Below are positions 43,008-52,864 of a stretch of 64,000 bases of DNA, piece after piece. The stretch is taken from positions 124,001 to 188,000 of the forward strand of contig CAWAYH010000013.1 of assembly GCA_963786195.1 (NCBI GenBank), in the 5' to 3' direction. Source of the DNA: CAWAYH01 sp963786195. GTDB taxonomy: Bacteria; Acidobacteriota; Vicinamibacteria; Vicinamibacterales; 2-12-FULL-66-21. Positions within the stretch are counted from its first letter, which is position 1; each line of letters begins with the position of its first letter. Below the pieces are notes generated by a model that was given only the letters and a program-made list of their open reading frames with translations, was not told the DNA's origin and made no database searches. Position numbers and translations under genes: made by a program.

Positions 43008-43604
43008 ATGTCGACAGAAGTCCAACCAGAGGCAGAATTCATCGCGCTGCGGGCGACGATACGCGAGCGCGGCACGGCGCGCATGGTCCTGGTGCCGCTC
43101 GTCTTCGTCGCGTGGGCCGCAATCGTCGTGGCCACCTCGGCCGTGATAACCGTCGCGCTCAGCATGCTCTTTCCTCTCGTGGTCCTGGCCGCCGGCTTCG
43201 AAGCCACGTTTGCCCTCTCTACAAATGTCGAGCGCATCGGCCGGTACCTTCAGGTCTTCCACGCTGAAGCTGGACCGTGGGAGCACGTGTCGATGGAGTT
43301 CGGACGACGGTTTCCAGGCAGTGGTCCGGACCCGTTATTCGGCCGTCTCTTCATTCTCGCGACGTCGCTGAATTTCCTGCCTGCTGCTCTGGGCGGTCAA
43401 CCGATCGAGATCATCATCGTGGCCGTTGCGCATTTCCTGCTGATCAACCGGATCCGGATAGCCCGGGACGCCGCGGCTTCGCAGCGTGCGATCGATCTCG
43501 AGCGGTTCACGGAGCTTTACCGGGCCAGGGCGAGCGCGAGCAGCAGCGCCCGCGCCGTGCCCAGCCAGGAATCGGTCGAGTCGAACGTCTCGTCGAGCGA
43601 GTGA
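43008..43604 (+). CDS. Hypothetical membrane protein
   Basis: I do not recognise the family. The protein begins MSTEVQPEAEFIALRATIRE, then has two adjacent hydrophobic helices (MVLVPLVFVAWAAIVVATSAVI and LSMLFPLVVLAAGFEATFAL), a region with VERIGRYLQVFHAE, and a third helix with the positively charged exit NRIRIARD. ATG 43008 was chosen because AGGG precedes it and coding character starts there; an alternative in-frame GTG is 42864. The Ser-rich tail overlaps the convergent peptidase gene by 88 bases. Confidence 0.6.
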   Translation: MSTEVQPEAEFIALRATIRERGTARMVLVPLVFVAWAAIVVATSAVITVALSMLFPLVVLAAGFEATFALSTNVERIGRYLQVFHAEAGPWEHVSMEFGRRFPGSGPDPLFGRLFILATSLNFLPAALGGQPIEIIIVAVAHFLLINRIRIARDAAASQRAIDLERFTELYRARASASSSARAVPSQESVESNVSSSE

Positions 43605-44812
43605 CTGCCCGCGCCTCGGCCGCCGCCGTCGATCGTTATCGCGGCAATCCCGAGGCTCATGGGGAAGTTGGCGTCGGTTGACCCCTCTTCGAGCGGTGCC
43701 TGGATCCCCAGCGCGCGTGAGACAGAGACGGCCGCCTCCACGATCGGCGCGGTCGCCGGAAGCCCGCCGGCGGGCCTGTCCCCCACGAGTTTGCGATCGA
43801 CGGTCAGCCGCCCGCGATTTCCCCACCGTTCGTTCTCCTCGGCGAGCGCCTGATCCACGGCCTTCATGAAGCCGGCGTCGATGGCCGTCAGCGCGGCGCG
43901 GTCCGACGATCGCAGGTCCACTTCCATCCAGGCGTCGAAGGCGATCGAGTTAATTGATGTCCCGCCCCCGACCCGTCCGACGTTGAACGTCGTCTTCGGC
44001 GTTCGCGGCACCTGCAGATCCGAGATATGGCCGATGGCTCTGCCGAGCGCGTGAACCGGATTGGCGATGCCGAACGCCCCCCAGCTGTGGCCGCCGGGTC
44101 CCTTGAACGTGACTCGATAGCGGCGGCTGCCGACCGCGGTGTGGGTGATGCCGATGCCGGCGCCGTCCACCGAAACGAAGCGATCGGCGCGCCCCTTCAG
44201 CTCCTGGGTGAAGAGGTGTTTGACGCCCCGCAGGTCGCCGAGCCCCTCCTCGCCCACCGTTCCCACGAACGTGATCGGTCGCTGGGTCTCGAGTGCTGCG
44301 TCGTTCAGCTCCCGGATCACCCCGAGGATCACTGCCAGGCCGCGACAGTCGTCGCTGATGCCGGGTCCCTTGATGACCGGACCGTTCCGGGACGTCTGAA
44401 CGTTCGTGCCTTCGGGGAATACCGTGTCCAGGTGCGCGGTGAAGACCAGGTGCGGGCCGGGGGCCAGTCCGGGCCGCTCGCCGAGGACGTTCCCGACCGT
44501 ATCGATGCGAACGTTCTTCAGACCGAGCTTCTCGAACGAAGCCTTGAGGGCCGCTGCGCGTTTCTGCTCCATGAAAGGCGGCGCCGGGATTTCGCAGAGC
44601 CTCACCTGCTCTTCAATCAGCTGAGGCTCGTTGCGCCGGACGCTGTCGACTGCGGCCTTGACCCGAGCGTCCGACAGGAGCCGATCCCCCGCGCCCTGCT
44701 GCGGCATCGCCGCGCCCGAGGCGCCCGCCACGAGGCCCGTCGTCACGACGACTGCCACAAAACGTCGCTTTCCTGCGACAAAAACTTGTCCGACTGCCAG
44801 AAAACGTCGCAT
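43517..44812 (-). CDS. M20 family metallopeptidase (peptidase T-like), exported
   Basis: The zinc ligands are visible: His/Asp in FTAHLDTV, Asp in GPGISDDCRG, Glu pair in VGEEGLGDLRG, and a late His in GAGSHSLDE. A lid domain lies between (THTAVGSRRYRVTFKGPGGH). The N-terminus has a hydrophobic export segment (FVAVVVTTGLVAGASGAA). Two 20-base near-identical direct repeats (GCGACGTTTT then TGGCAGTCG) occupy the first 25 codons, so the true start could be at either copy. It would cleave small peptides in the periplasm. Confidence 0.9.
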   Translation of the reverse strand: MRRFLAVGQVFVAGKRRFVAVVVTTGLVAGASGAAMPQQGAGDRLLSDARVKAAVDSVRRNEPQLIEEQVRLCEIPAPPFMEQKRAAALKASFEKLGLKNVRIDTVGNVLGERPGLAPGPHLVFTAHLDTVFPEGTNVQTSRNGPVIKGPGISDDCRGLAVILGVIRELNDAALETQRPITFVGTVGEEGLGDLRGVKHLFTQELKGRADRFVSVDGAGIGITHTAVGSRRYRVTFKGPGGHSWGAFGIANPVHALGRAIGHISDLQVPRTPKTTFNVGRVGGGTSINSIAFDAWMEVDLRSSDRAALTAIDAGFMKAVDQALAEENERWGNRGRLTVDRKLVGDRPAGGLPATAPIVEAAVSVSRALGIQAPLEEGSTDANFPMSLGIAAITIDGGGRGAGSHSLDETFDSTDSWLGTARALLLALALAR

Positions 44813-45178
44813 CGGTATGACCTCCGCTCGCTCTCGATTTTCAACAGAACTGTAACGGTCGCATTGCGGTCGTCCGACTCGTGATCATCGCACCCGCCCC
44901 GAACCGAAACGGATGACATCGCCAGTGTCGCCCTGCCCCGCAAAAGAGATCCAATCACTTGGTCGCAACTATTCAAGCATTAAGGTGAATATAGGTCGCT
45001 TCAGCTGTGGACTTACCACGGCGGCGCGTGGGCTCCAAACTGCATGAATCATCGGCGCGCCCGGGAAACCTGCGGGTTTTCTGAGCGTCTAACGCAATAG
45101 ATTGCGTCGCACCGCGCGAGTCGCGCGAATCGGTTTTTACGGTACAGGAATTGCTCACATTCGGCACAGGATTCAGGC
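44813..45178. other. 366-bp spacer with several short hairpins, no gene recognised
   Basis: Small inverted repeats occur (CGCAATAGATTGCG, AACCTGCGGGTT), and an AT-rich stretch around 44960-45000 may hold promoters for the two divergent genes. I could not match it to a known riboswitch class. Confidence 0.4.
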
Positions 45179-45382
45179 ATGATGAGCCTCGTTCGACTCC
45201 TCGGCTACACGACGATGACATGCGGTTGCGTGGCGGGTCACTACCGCGAGGTCGCAACGAACCGCGAGATCACGTACGTCGAGGAAAAAGGAACGACCTG
45301 CGATCATCACGGGCATCGCCGGAACCACACCCTGGCCACGGCACGCTTCGGGATGAACGCGGTCACCGCAAAAGCGTCTTAG
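45179..45382 (+). CDS. Small Cys/His-rich protein of unknown function
   Basis: A 67-residue frame with strong third-position GC. The ordered potential metal ligands are CGC (residues 15-17), H21, C41, HHGH near 43-46 and H50. The core GHYREVATNREITYVEEKG looks like a compact folded domain. An AGGA site lies seven bases before the ATG, and an intrinsic terminator follows 35 bases after the stop, so this is probably its own short transcription unit. I recognise no family; zinc binding is inferred from residue pattern. Confidence 0.6.
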   Translation: MMSLVRLLGYTTMTCGCVAGHYREVATNREITYVEEKGTTCDHHGHRRNHTLATARFGMNAVTAKAS

Positions 45383-45417
45383 GCGCTCTAAACCGAAAAG
45401 CGGTCCCGGGGACGCCG

Positions 45418-45468
45418 GGGCCGTGAGCCTGTTTGCGTATCGCAAAGGGATTCACGGCCCTTTTTTTT
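45418..45468 (+). terminator. Intrinsic terminator after the small Cys/His gene
   Basis: A 9-bp perfect stem (GGGCCGTGA / TCACGGCCC) encloses a second hairpin (TTTGCG, TAT, CGCAAA) and is followed by eight T residues at 45461-45468. It is the clearest Rho-independent terminator in the window. It ends only 15 bases before the methyltransferase start. Confidence 0.92.
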
Positions 45469-45483
45469 GTACACTCTCTCGCG

Positions 45484-46374
45484 ATGCCCGTCGCGTTGAG
45501 GCTCGCCAAACTGCCGGCCCCCCACACCGTCCTCGAGTCCCGAGGCCGCACCCTGCGCTTCTACCACGGCGATTGTCTGGACGTGCTGCGGGCGCTGGAG
45601 CCGGGGGCCCTGTCGGCGGTCGTCACGTCACCCCCCTACAACCTCGGCATCCGCTATCGGAGCTATGACGACGCCAGGCCGCGAGAGCATTATCTGGCGT
45701 GGACGGAGGCGTGGGTCAAGGCGGCGGCGCGCGCGCTCGCGTCGAAAGGGTCGCTGTTCCTGAACGTCGGCGCCAAGCCCACCGACCCCTGGACGGCCAT
45801 GGACGTCGCCCAGACCGCCCGGCGGCACCTGCAGCTCCAGAACACGATCCACTGGATCAAGTCGATCGCGATCGACAAGGACGCCGCCGGCGCGGCGGTG
45901 GACCTCGAGCGAGACATCGCCGTGGGCCACTACAAGCCAATCAACAGCGAGCGCTTTCTCAACGACTGCCACGAGTTCGTGTTCCACTTCACGCCGGAGG
46001 GCCGCACGCCGCTCGATCGGCGCGCCATCGGCGTCGCGTACCAGGACAAGTCCAACATCGCGCGGTGGCGGACGGGCGGCGGCAACCGCCGCTGCCGCGG
46101 CAACACCTGGTTCATCCCTTACGAAACGATTCAGAGCCGGGACAAGGATCGCCCGCACCCCGCCACGTTTCCTCCGCGGCTCGCGACCTATTGCCTGCGG
46201 CTGCACGGCGTGTCACGCCTGCAGGTCGTCATGGATCCGTTTCTGGGGCTGGGCAGCGCGGCGGTCGCCTGCGCCGGGCTGGGCGTGGACTTCGTGGGCG
46301 TCGAGATCGACGAGCACTATCTCACCGAAGCGATCGACCGGACCCGCCGGGCGCTCCGTCAGACAAAGAAATAG
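45484..46374 (+). CDS. Orphan type II DNA methyltransferase, beta class
   Basis: The catalytic motif TSPPYN (residues 48-53) precedes the SAM motif DPFLGLGSAAVAC near residue 251, the order of beta-class N6-adenine or N4-cytosine methylases. The rest has GSLFLNVGAKP and FVFHFTPEGR. The length is 296 aa from ATG 45484, which I prefer to an upstream GTG inside the terminator. No restriction endonuclease or specificity gene is adjacent, so it is an orphan, perhaps regulatory. A terminator begins at its stop codon. Confidence 0.92.
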   Translation: MPVALRLAKLPAPHTVLESRGRTLRFYHGDCLDVLRALEPGALSAVVTSPPYNLGIRYRSYDDARPREHYLAWTEAWVKAAARALASKGSLFLNVGAKPTDPWTAMDVAQTARRHLQLQNTIHWIKSIAIDKDAAGAAVDLERDIAVGHYKPINSERFLNDCHEFVFHFTPEGRTPLDRRAIGVAYQDKSNIARWRTGGGNRRCRGNTWFIPYETIQSRDKDRPHPATFPPRLATYCLRLHGVSRLQVVMDPFLGLGSAAVACAGLGVDFVGVEIDEHYLTEAIDRTRRALRQTKK

Positions 46375-46405
46375 GCCCGCGCTTTTTCGCGCGGGCCCGT
46401 CTTTC
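46374..46405 (+). terminator. Intrinsic terminator after the DNA methyltransferase
   Basis: A 9-bp perfect stem (GGCCCGCGC / GCGCGGGCC) with loop TTTTTC starts at the last base of the stop codon and is followed by CGTCTTTCT. The T-run is short, but stem strength and position support termination. Confidence 0.75.
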
Positions 46406-46420
46406 TGGCGCCGGACACTA

Positions 46421-46558
46421 CGCTAGAACCAGTCTCATAACCTGCCGCTCGTTCCACGGTGCGAGCGAGCATCGCGAGCGAGCCACGCGACCGGCGCGCG
46501 CCGGCGAAGCGGCGCGCGAGGGAGCGTGTTGGGGAGTCCGGGGGCGACGCCTCGGATA
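46421..46558 (-). repeat. Dispersed repeat, copy C (internally deleted)
   Basis: In inverted orientation relative to copy A, it matches the CTAGAA...CATAACCTGCCGCTCG end, the GCGAGCGAGC stretch and the GGCGCGCGAG to GGGGAGTCCG end, but lacks roughly 100 internal bases. It lies directly downstream of the TonB-receptor stop, after a CCGGACACTAC core. Confidence 0.8.
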
Positions 46559-46561
46559 GGA

Positions 46562-49500
46562 CTAGAACCGCACGCGCACGCCGAGCTGCATCTGCCACCG
46601 CGACCGTAGATCGTCGCGAGGAACTGCTCTGACGGCGACTGCAGCACGCGCTGGCCGTTGACGTCGCGAACATGCCGGCAATGTTGTAGTTGACCGGCGG
46701 ACCCGCGGGATTGGCCGGAAGCCGACCGGAATACAGGTCGTTGAAGTTCGCGATACTCGAACAGGCCGTGGTCGTTGCGAGCAGGTTGGTCAGGTTCAGC
46801 AGGTCCCACGTAATCTCAGTCCTCACGCGCTTGAACGGCAGCGCCAGGTTCAGCCGCATGTCGAAGGTCGTGTCGACCATGGTGATCGGCAGGTATTGCG
46901 CTCGTGAATCTGCCCGATGGCCTCCGCCAGGCAGGGTTCCGCGTTGATGTAGTTCATGAAGTCCTCGAACGTGCCGTTCGTGAGACGTCACCTCGCCGGG
47001 GCCGGATGGAATCAACAGCAGGTCGTTGGTAAAGCCACTGTCGCCGTTGGCGTCGCCGTTGTACAACAGCGACCAGGGCCGCCCGGACTGGCCGCTGAAG
47101 AAGCCCGACGCTGTGACCGTGTAGCCGGCACCGAGCGGAATGTCGTAGCCGCCCGAGATCGTGATGCGATGGCCCGGATCGAAGTTCGAGCGCGTGAGCG
47201 GCGGGTTGTTGGGATCGCCGGGCCGGTAGATGTTGATGAAGTTCGACGCCGCCTGCGACGAGGTGCCGTCCATGATGGACGTCGATTTGCCGTACAGGTA
47301 CGACGCGCTCATGAAGAGCCGGTCGCGGAACGGACGATCGACCTTGAATGCGATGCTCCACGCGTCCCCCTGATCGGAATTCGTGAGGAGGATCACGTCG
47401 GTCAGCGTCGGCACCTTGTTCCTCGCATACAGCGGACGCCCGTCCACGCGGGTGCCGATCTGCTGCAGGTTCAGATTCTGGTACTTGATGTCCTGGAGGT
47501 TCGTCGTGTACAGGAACTCGGCCGTCCCGATGAGGCCGAAGAAGCCCAGGTCCCGGTCGTACGCGAGGTTTGCCCGGACGAGCGACGGGTACTTGTAGTC
47601 CGGGTCGACCAGGTCGATTTCATTCGCCGGGATGTTGCCGCCAGATTCGTCGGCTGCGTCGCGGGATCGGGCACTGAAGGGAACGATCCGGTTCGCGCCG
47701 TTGACGTTGAATCCGACCGACAGCCGGCGGAACTCGATGCCGGTGTTGCCGAACTGGTTCGACAGCCAGACGTACGGCGTGCGTCCCGAGAACATGCCGA
47801 CGCCCCCGCGAATCTGCTCGGTGTTGTTGGAGGAAAGCGCATAGTTGAAGCCCAGTCTCGGGGACCACAGCAACCCGCCCGGCACGACATCCGTGGCATA
47901 GCCGAAATCGGTCACGGTCGAAGGGTTGGCTGTGGGCTTGTCCGGGAACGTGGGAATGTCGAGCCGCACGCCGTACGTCAGCGTCAGGTTCGAGAGCGCG
48001 CGCCACTGATCGCCGGCGTAGAATCCCCACTGTCGAACGCGGAAGCGCGCGGACTGCAGAGGGTCGCTCGTCAGCGAGAAGCTGTAGTCGTAACGACGTA
48101 CGCCAGGCCCTGCTCGAACAGGTCGAGGTTGGCAGAAGCGGTAGTTCCCGTAGTTGTCACGGATGAACAGGTTTCGGAACTTGAAGAACTCGTTGTGCGT
48201 GCCGAACGTGAAGGTGTGCTTGCCTCTCAGCCATCGTGAAGTCGTCGGTCAGCTCGTAGACGTCCTGATCGAGCTCGTTCGCAGCGGAGAAGTTCTCCCG
48301 GCCCGCCCGAACATTGGTTCCCGCGCTCAGATCGACTCGCACGAACGGGAACGGCCGCTCCTCAATCGGGTTGGCCGGCCCGGCGATCGCGGACTACGCT
48401 GATAGGTGAACCGCAGCTCGTTGACCCCGTGCCGAGCGTGCTGTTCAACTGGACGACCGTCGAGTTCGTCTTGTCCTTGATGCGGTAGAACGCGTCCGGG
48501 CTGAAGTACGTGATGAGGTCGGGACGACCGATGTCGTTCAGTGCGTTCAGGAAGTTGTGGCGAACCGTCAGCTGATGCTGCGGCTTGACGTTGAAGTCGC
48601 CTCGCACGAAGAACTTGTCGCTGTTGATCGTCCGGATGAACTCGTCCGTGCCGCCCGGATCGTAGTTGTAGCGGTTGCGGAGGATGCTCGAGGAACCGAT
48701 CGATCTCCGCGTCGTGTCCGAACTGCTGGCCGCTGCCGCTCACGGAAATACCTGACGGGTTGTCCTTCCGGCCCCAGTCGACGTTGCCGAAGAAGAACGC
48801 CTTGTTCTGCGACGATCGGTCCGCCGACGCTGCCGCCGAACTGCTGGTCCTTGAACTGGGCGACCTTCGTGCCGGTCGGACTGTCGCCGACCCAGTCCTG
48901 GTTCCGGCCGTAGAAATAGCGCCGTTGCCGCGAAGGTTGTTCGAGCCGCTCTTCGTGATCGCGTTGATGCCGCCGCCCGAGAACCCGCCCTGACGCACGT
49001 CGTACGGCGAGACGACGAGCTGCAGCTCCTGGATCGCGTCGAGGCTGATCGGCTGGGCTTCGGTCTGACCGCCCGGCGTGCCGGACGCCGCGAGGCCGAA
49101 GACGTCGTTGTTGACGGCGCCGTCGATCTGCACGTTGTTGTAGCGGTTGTTGCGTCCGGCCACCGAGAGCGCCAGCGGATCCAGTTGTTGAGTCCGGTCG
49201 GGTTGAAGTACGGCGACGTGCGCGCGATGTCGACGAAGCTGCGTGAGATCGTCGGCAGGTTCTCGACCGCCTTTGCCGAAACGTTGTCCGCCGTCCCCGC
49301 GCGCGAGCTGTCGATGATCGACGACTGGCCAACGACCGTGACCGTCTCGACCACCGTCTCGATCTGCAGCTTGAAGTCGACGCCGCGCTGCTCGCCGAGC
49401 GTGATCGGGACGTTCGTGAGCTCGTCCTTCTTGAACCCGCTCATCGTGACCGCGATCGTGTACGGTCCGACGCGCATGTTGAGAAGGCCGAAGCGGCCTT

Positions 49501-49708
49501 CACTGTCGGTGACGGCCTCGTAAACGGTGCCCGTCGGCGTATGCGTCGCCACCACGGTCGCACCCGGAAGCACCCCTCCCTGAACATCCGTCACCACGCC
49601 GGCCGCACTCCCGGTCGTCGCGGTCTGCGCGGAGGCGATCGCCACTCCGCAAACAAGCAGGCACACGCCCGCCGCGAGGCTCCGCAAAGCCCTGGTACAA
49701 GAAGTCAT
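46562..49708 (-). CDS. Oar-like TonB-dependent receptor with carboxypeptidase-regulatory domain (many frameshifts)
   Basis: A signal peptide (LAAGVCLLVCGVAIASAQ) is followed by a carboxypeptidase-regulatory-like fold (GVVTDVQGGVLPGATVVATH, GRFGLLNMRVGPYTI), a plug domain (VENLPTISRSFVDI; IQELQLVVSPYDVRQGGFSG; GGINAITKSGSN), and a large beta-barrel with many aromatic-rich strands, ending in RWQMQLGVRVRF and stopping at 46562. About 1045 aa in all, as expected for Oar-type receptors of Acidobacteriota. Frame changes occur near 49180, 48925, 48815, 48690, 48400, 48020 and later. Substrate unknown; probably imports a nutrient oligomer. Confidence 0.88.
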
Positions 49709-49825
49709 CGCATAGATCTCCAGAAGTCCGGGTTGCAGCTCAGGCTAGACGGAGGAGTAGTCAGCCCGATCACGTGTGTTTTCGAGGCAGAAGTATAGCA
49801 GAGGACCCGCTACGAAAGTGTGACG

Positions 49826-51118
49826 CTATTTCGAGGGTTTCGTCGCGGCCGATGGCCTCCGGATGTCGTACTGCGTGCGGTGCTGTACGTTGAGATCCGG
49901 ACGGCTGACTTTGACCTCGATACTCCGGGTCTTCTTCCGCGGATCCGGATTATTGGAGTAGTAGCCGACGACGTAGTAGTCGCTGGTCTCGGCGTCGATT
50001 CGTTTCAGCGCCTTGTCGAAGTCGTTCTGGTTGATCGCGGCGTATCCGCCCGTCAGCTCCGCAATCGTCCGGAGGCTGTCCTGCGACGTCCGGACGTATT
50101 GCTGCCACTCCACCATGTCGATTTTCTCGTCGAGATCGGGCATGCCCACGAGCCCGCGTGGATCGATGGTGTACATGGTGACGTTGGCTTTGTTGGCGTT
50201 GCGCGTCAGGTACGAAAGGTCGGAGACCAGGTCGGCTTCCGAGAACTGGTTGCCCTGTTTCTGGAACGGATTGTTGTCCGTATCCGAGTTGCCGCTGCCG
50301 TCGTCCGAGGGCCGCGCATAGCGCTCTGACTCCTGCTTCGCGCGCGTCTCCTTGAACGGATTGAAGTCGTAGCCGTTGCTGACGTAGATGAACGCCTTCC
50401 GGCGGTTGTGAATCTGCGCCAGGTTGCCGATGATCTCGTTGGCCGTCTGGAAAGCGACGTGCGCGCGGTAGCGGACTTCAGGAGGACCCTGCGCGCCTTC
50501 GGGAACGTCGAGGATGTCCTTCGGCGCGAGCCCCGCGCCGGAAATCTTGTTGATCGCCTGATCGAGCCGTTTCAGGTCGTACGTCAGATCGATCGCCAGC
50601 GACGAGGGACCGGTCGAGACGATACCGAACATGTCGCCTTCGTGGATCAGTTCCTTGCGGATCTTCTTGAAGAGATCGCGGATGCGCCCGGTGTTCCGGA
50701 AGTCCAGGTGCAGGTCGTCCACGAAGACCATGAAGATCCGGCCCGCTGCGTCGTTGGTCGGCCGGGGCGGCGGCAGGATGATGCCCTCCTGCGGCACGGG
50801 CGGCGGTGGCGCGGCGACGTTGAAGACGCGCCCGCCGTGCGTCAGCGTGAACGAGACCAGCTGCTGCCTGACGCCGTCCTCGAAGACCTCGAACTCGTCC
50901 TTCTTCAAATCCGCGATGAACTGTCCCCGGCTGTCGCGAACGATCACGTCGGTGGTAATCAGCTCGACCGCCGACCGGATCACGTCACGCTGATCGGGCT
51001 TGGCGGGCGGCGTCTGGGGTTTTTGCGGAGGGTTCTGCGCCAGCACGGACGGACCCGTCACGAGCGCGAACGCGAGGACACCGGTCCAAAGGCGTCGGGG
51101 TACGGACTTCACTTGCAT
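49826..51118 (-). CDS. Exported VWFA-domain protein, acidobacterial type
   Basis: A signal peptide (RLWTGVLAFALVTGPSVLAQ) is followed by a proline-rich segment and a VITTDVIVRDSRGQFIADL beta domain, then a von Willebrand A fold with IFMVFVDDLHLD (degenerate MIDAS), GIVSTGPSSLAIDL, AFIYVSNGYD and TMYTIDPRGL. The end has LTGGYAAINQNDFDKAL and YYVVGYYSNNPDP, standard for the VWFA-related proteins that are expanded in Acidobacteriota. Adhesion or envelope assembly is inferred. The frame is intact at 430 aa. Confidence 0.9.
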   Translation of the reverse strand: MQVKSVPRRLWTGVLAFALVTGPSVLAQNPPQKPQTPPAKPDQRDVIRSAVELITTDVIVRDSRGQFIADLKKDEFEVFEDGVRQQLVSFTLTHGGRVFNVAAPPPPVPQEGIILPPPRPTNDAAGRIFMVFVDDLHLDFRNTGRIRDLFKKIRKELIHEGDMFGIVSTGPSSLAIDLTYDLKRLDQAINKISGAGLAPKDILDVPEGAQGPPEVRYRAHVAFQTANEIIGNLAQIHNRRKAFIYVSNGYDFNPFKETRAKQESERYARPSDDGSGNSDTDNNPFQKQGNQFSEADLVSDLSYLTRNANKANVTMYTIDPRGLVGMPDLDEKIDMVEWQQYVRTSQDSLRTIAELTGGYAAINQNDFDKALKRIDAETSDYYVVGYYSNNPDPRKKTRSIEVKVSRPDLNVQHRTQYDIRRPSAATKPSK

Positions 51119-51137
51119 GACCTGATTATACAGAGAG

Positions 51138-52065
51138 TTACAAGTCGCCGGCGTCCGAATCGTCGTCATCCCCCGCCCCCGCGTCTTCAGGCGACTCGGC
51201 GGTGTCCGGGGTCGATTGCCCTTCCTGCGCGACGGACCCGCCACCCGGCTGGGGTTGACGACCGCCGCGGCGTCGACGACGGCGGCGCTTTCGTCCCACG
51301 ACCTCTCGAAGCGAAGCAAAAACGGTCTCGTATTGCTCGAGACCCTGCGTCACCTCATCAGCCGTGACCCATGCGTCAGGATTCAGACGCTCGGCCTGCA
51401 GTTTCAGCTCTTCCCGGCGTACGGGCTCGGTGAGTTTTTCGGAGATGCGGGCGAGGACCTCCGCGTACCGGGCGCGCAGTCGCAGCACGCCTTCCGCGCC
51501 GAGCCGGGCATGCGCGGGCGTCGGTGGATCGACGTCGGGATCGGGGACCGTCGCTCCAGGTGATTCCGGTGGCCCCACCAGTTCCAGGCCGTCGAGGGTG
51601 TCGAGCACGAGCGCGGCGGATTCTTCCGTGACGGACTCTGCCCCAGGCGGACCGATGTCGATGACGACGTCCTGAGCCTGTTCTTCGGCAGACGTGTCAG
51701 CCGGCAACGGCGATCTCTCCGGTATCACCGGAGACGGCATGCGCGGACGCGATTGCGCGGGCCGGTCGCGCCGGAAGCGCTCGGATCTCGGTCCCAGCGG
51801 TCGCGGCGCCGCGTCCCTGAGTTCCGACGGCGGAACTCCCTGCCCTTTCAGGATCCGCGTCCAGTCGAACTCGACTCCGGGGTTGAATTCCTCGATTTGA
51901 CGGATCGCGTCTTCGTCGAGCGCCGAGCGGCCGACCTTGACCCCTGGCGGGGTCCGGAACCAGTAGAGGATTCGCGACCGCGACTTGCCGCGCTTCCTAT
52001 CGCTGTGGACCACGAACGTGTTCTCGTAGCCACGCTTGTCGCGGTTGAATCTGAGATACGGCAGG
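51138..52065 (-). CDS. Conserved protein of unknown function with basic and acidic tails
   Basis: The N-terminal 60 residues (YLRFNRDKRGYENTFVVHS, then RILYWFRTPPGVKVGR and EEFNPGVEFDWTRIL) look folded; the middle is Pro/Glu-rich; a helical stretch (LRLRARYAEVLARISEKL) precedes an Arg-rich block (GRKRRRRRRRGGR) and an acidic tail (DDDDSDAGDL). There is no ATG: the first usable codon in frame is CTG at about 52062, right after the upstream stop, or GTG at 52013. Possibly nucleic-acid binding. I recognise no named family. Confidence 0.6.
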
Positions 52066-52067
52066 AC

Positions 52068-52715
52068 CTATTTCCTCTTGTGATTCGCCGGCGCTGATTT
52101 TCGCCCCGACGGCTTGGCGCGCGCCACGCGGGCGGCGGCCGTCCGCCGCTGAGGGGCCTCGGGAAGCTTCCGCTTCTTCTTTGCGACGGGCGCGGGCGCT
52201 GTCTTCCTGGCGGGTGCGCGGGGGGCCTCGGTTCGCCCGGCGACGCTCGGCGGACGGCGCGGCTCGGGTGCCGGCCTTCGTGTCTCAGGTGTGGCGCGAT
52301 GCACGAGCGTGAAGCGGGTCTGGTCTCCGATCGTGTGGTAGCTCCAGATCTCGGCGACGTTCACATCGTTTTCCGTCGCCAGCCGCCGCGCAATCTCCAC
52401 CGAGCCCGCCGGCACGTAGAGGTGGAACGGCGCGCGCGCGCGACCGAGGTGAGCCCACTGTGAGCGCGCTTCGAGATGGTTGACGGATTCGGAGGTTTCG
52501 ACCTCGACCGTTCCCATCAGCCTGCGCGCGCGATCCGCGGACGTCAGCACGAGATCCGGATAGATCTGCATCAGCCCGATCTTGACCGGCGAGCTCTGGT
52601 TTTCGCCGATGTTCGCCGTGACATCGTGCTTGCGCTTCAGCTTGACCTGCAGGAGCCGGATCACCCGGTCGTGTTCGAGCTGCTCGCGGACCGGACGCAC
52701 GAGGATAGGGCTCAC
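52068..52715 (-). CDS. Hypothetical protein with Lys/Arg/Pro/Ala-rich C-terminal tail
   Basis: The first 135 residues form an ordered domain (VIRLLQVKLKRKHDV, PVKIGLMQIYPDLVLTSADR, FHLYVPAGSVEIARRLA, VAEIWSYHTIGDQTRFTLVH); the last 80 are low-complexity and basic, histone-H1-like. The start is GTG 52715, with GGAGG four bases upstream. Its stop abuts the next unknown gene, so the two may act together. Function unknown. Confidence 0.65.
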   Translation of the reverse strand: MSPILVRPVREQLEHDRVIRLLQVKLKRKHDVTANIGENQSSPVKIGLMQIYPDLVLTSADRARRLMGTVEVETSESVNHLEARSQWAHLGRARAPFHLYVPAGSVEIARRLATENDVNVAEIWSYHTIGDQTRFTLVHRATPETRRPAPEPRRPPSVAGRTEAPRAPARKTAPAPVAKKKRKLPEAPQRRTAAARVARAKPSGRKSAPANHKRK

Positions 52716-52864
52716 GTGGCCTCCGAAGGCGAAGGATCTTTGGTGCTGCGATCTTTCAGGAAACCGGGAATTATAGACACTTTCGGTCGCGTTTGTATAG
52801 TCGGCGTCACGCTCGAAACGGTTCGTGCCTTGACGTGAATGTCTTTTACGCTCAGAATGATGCG

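Noticed and set aside
44813..45178. A riboswitch upstream of the small Cys/His gene
   Set aside because: Short hairpins are present but I could not match a conserved core of any class I know.
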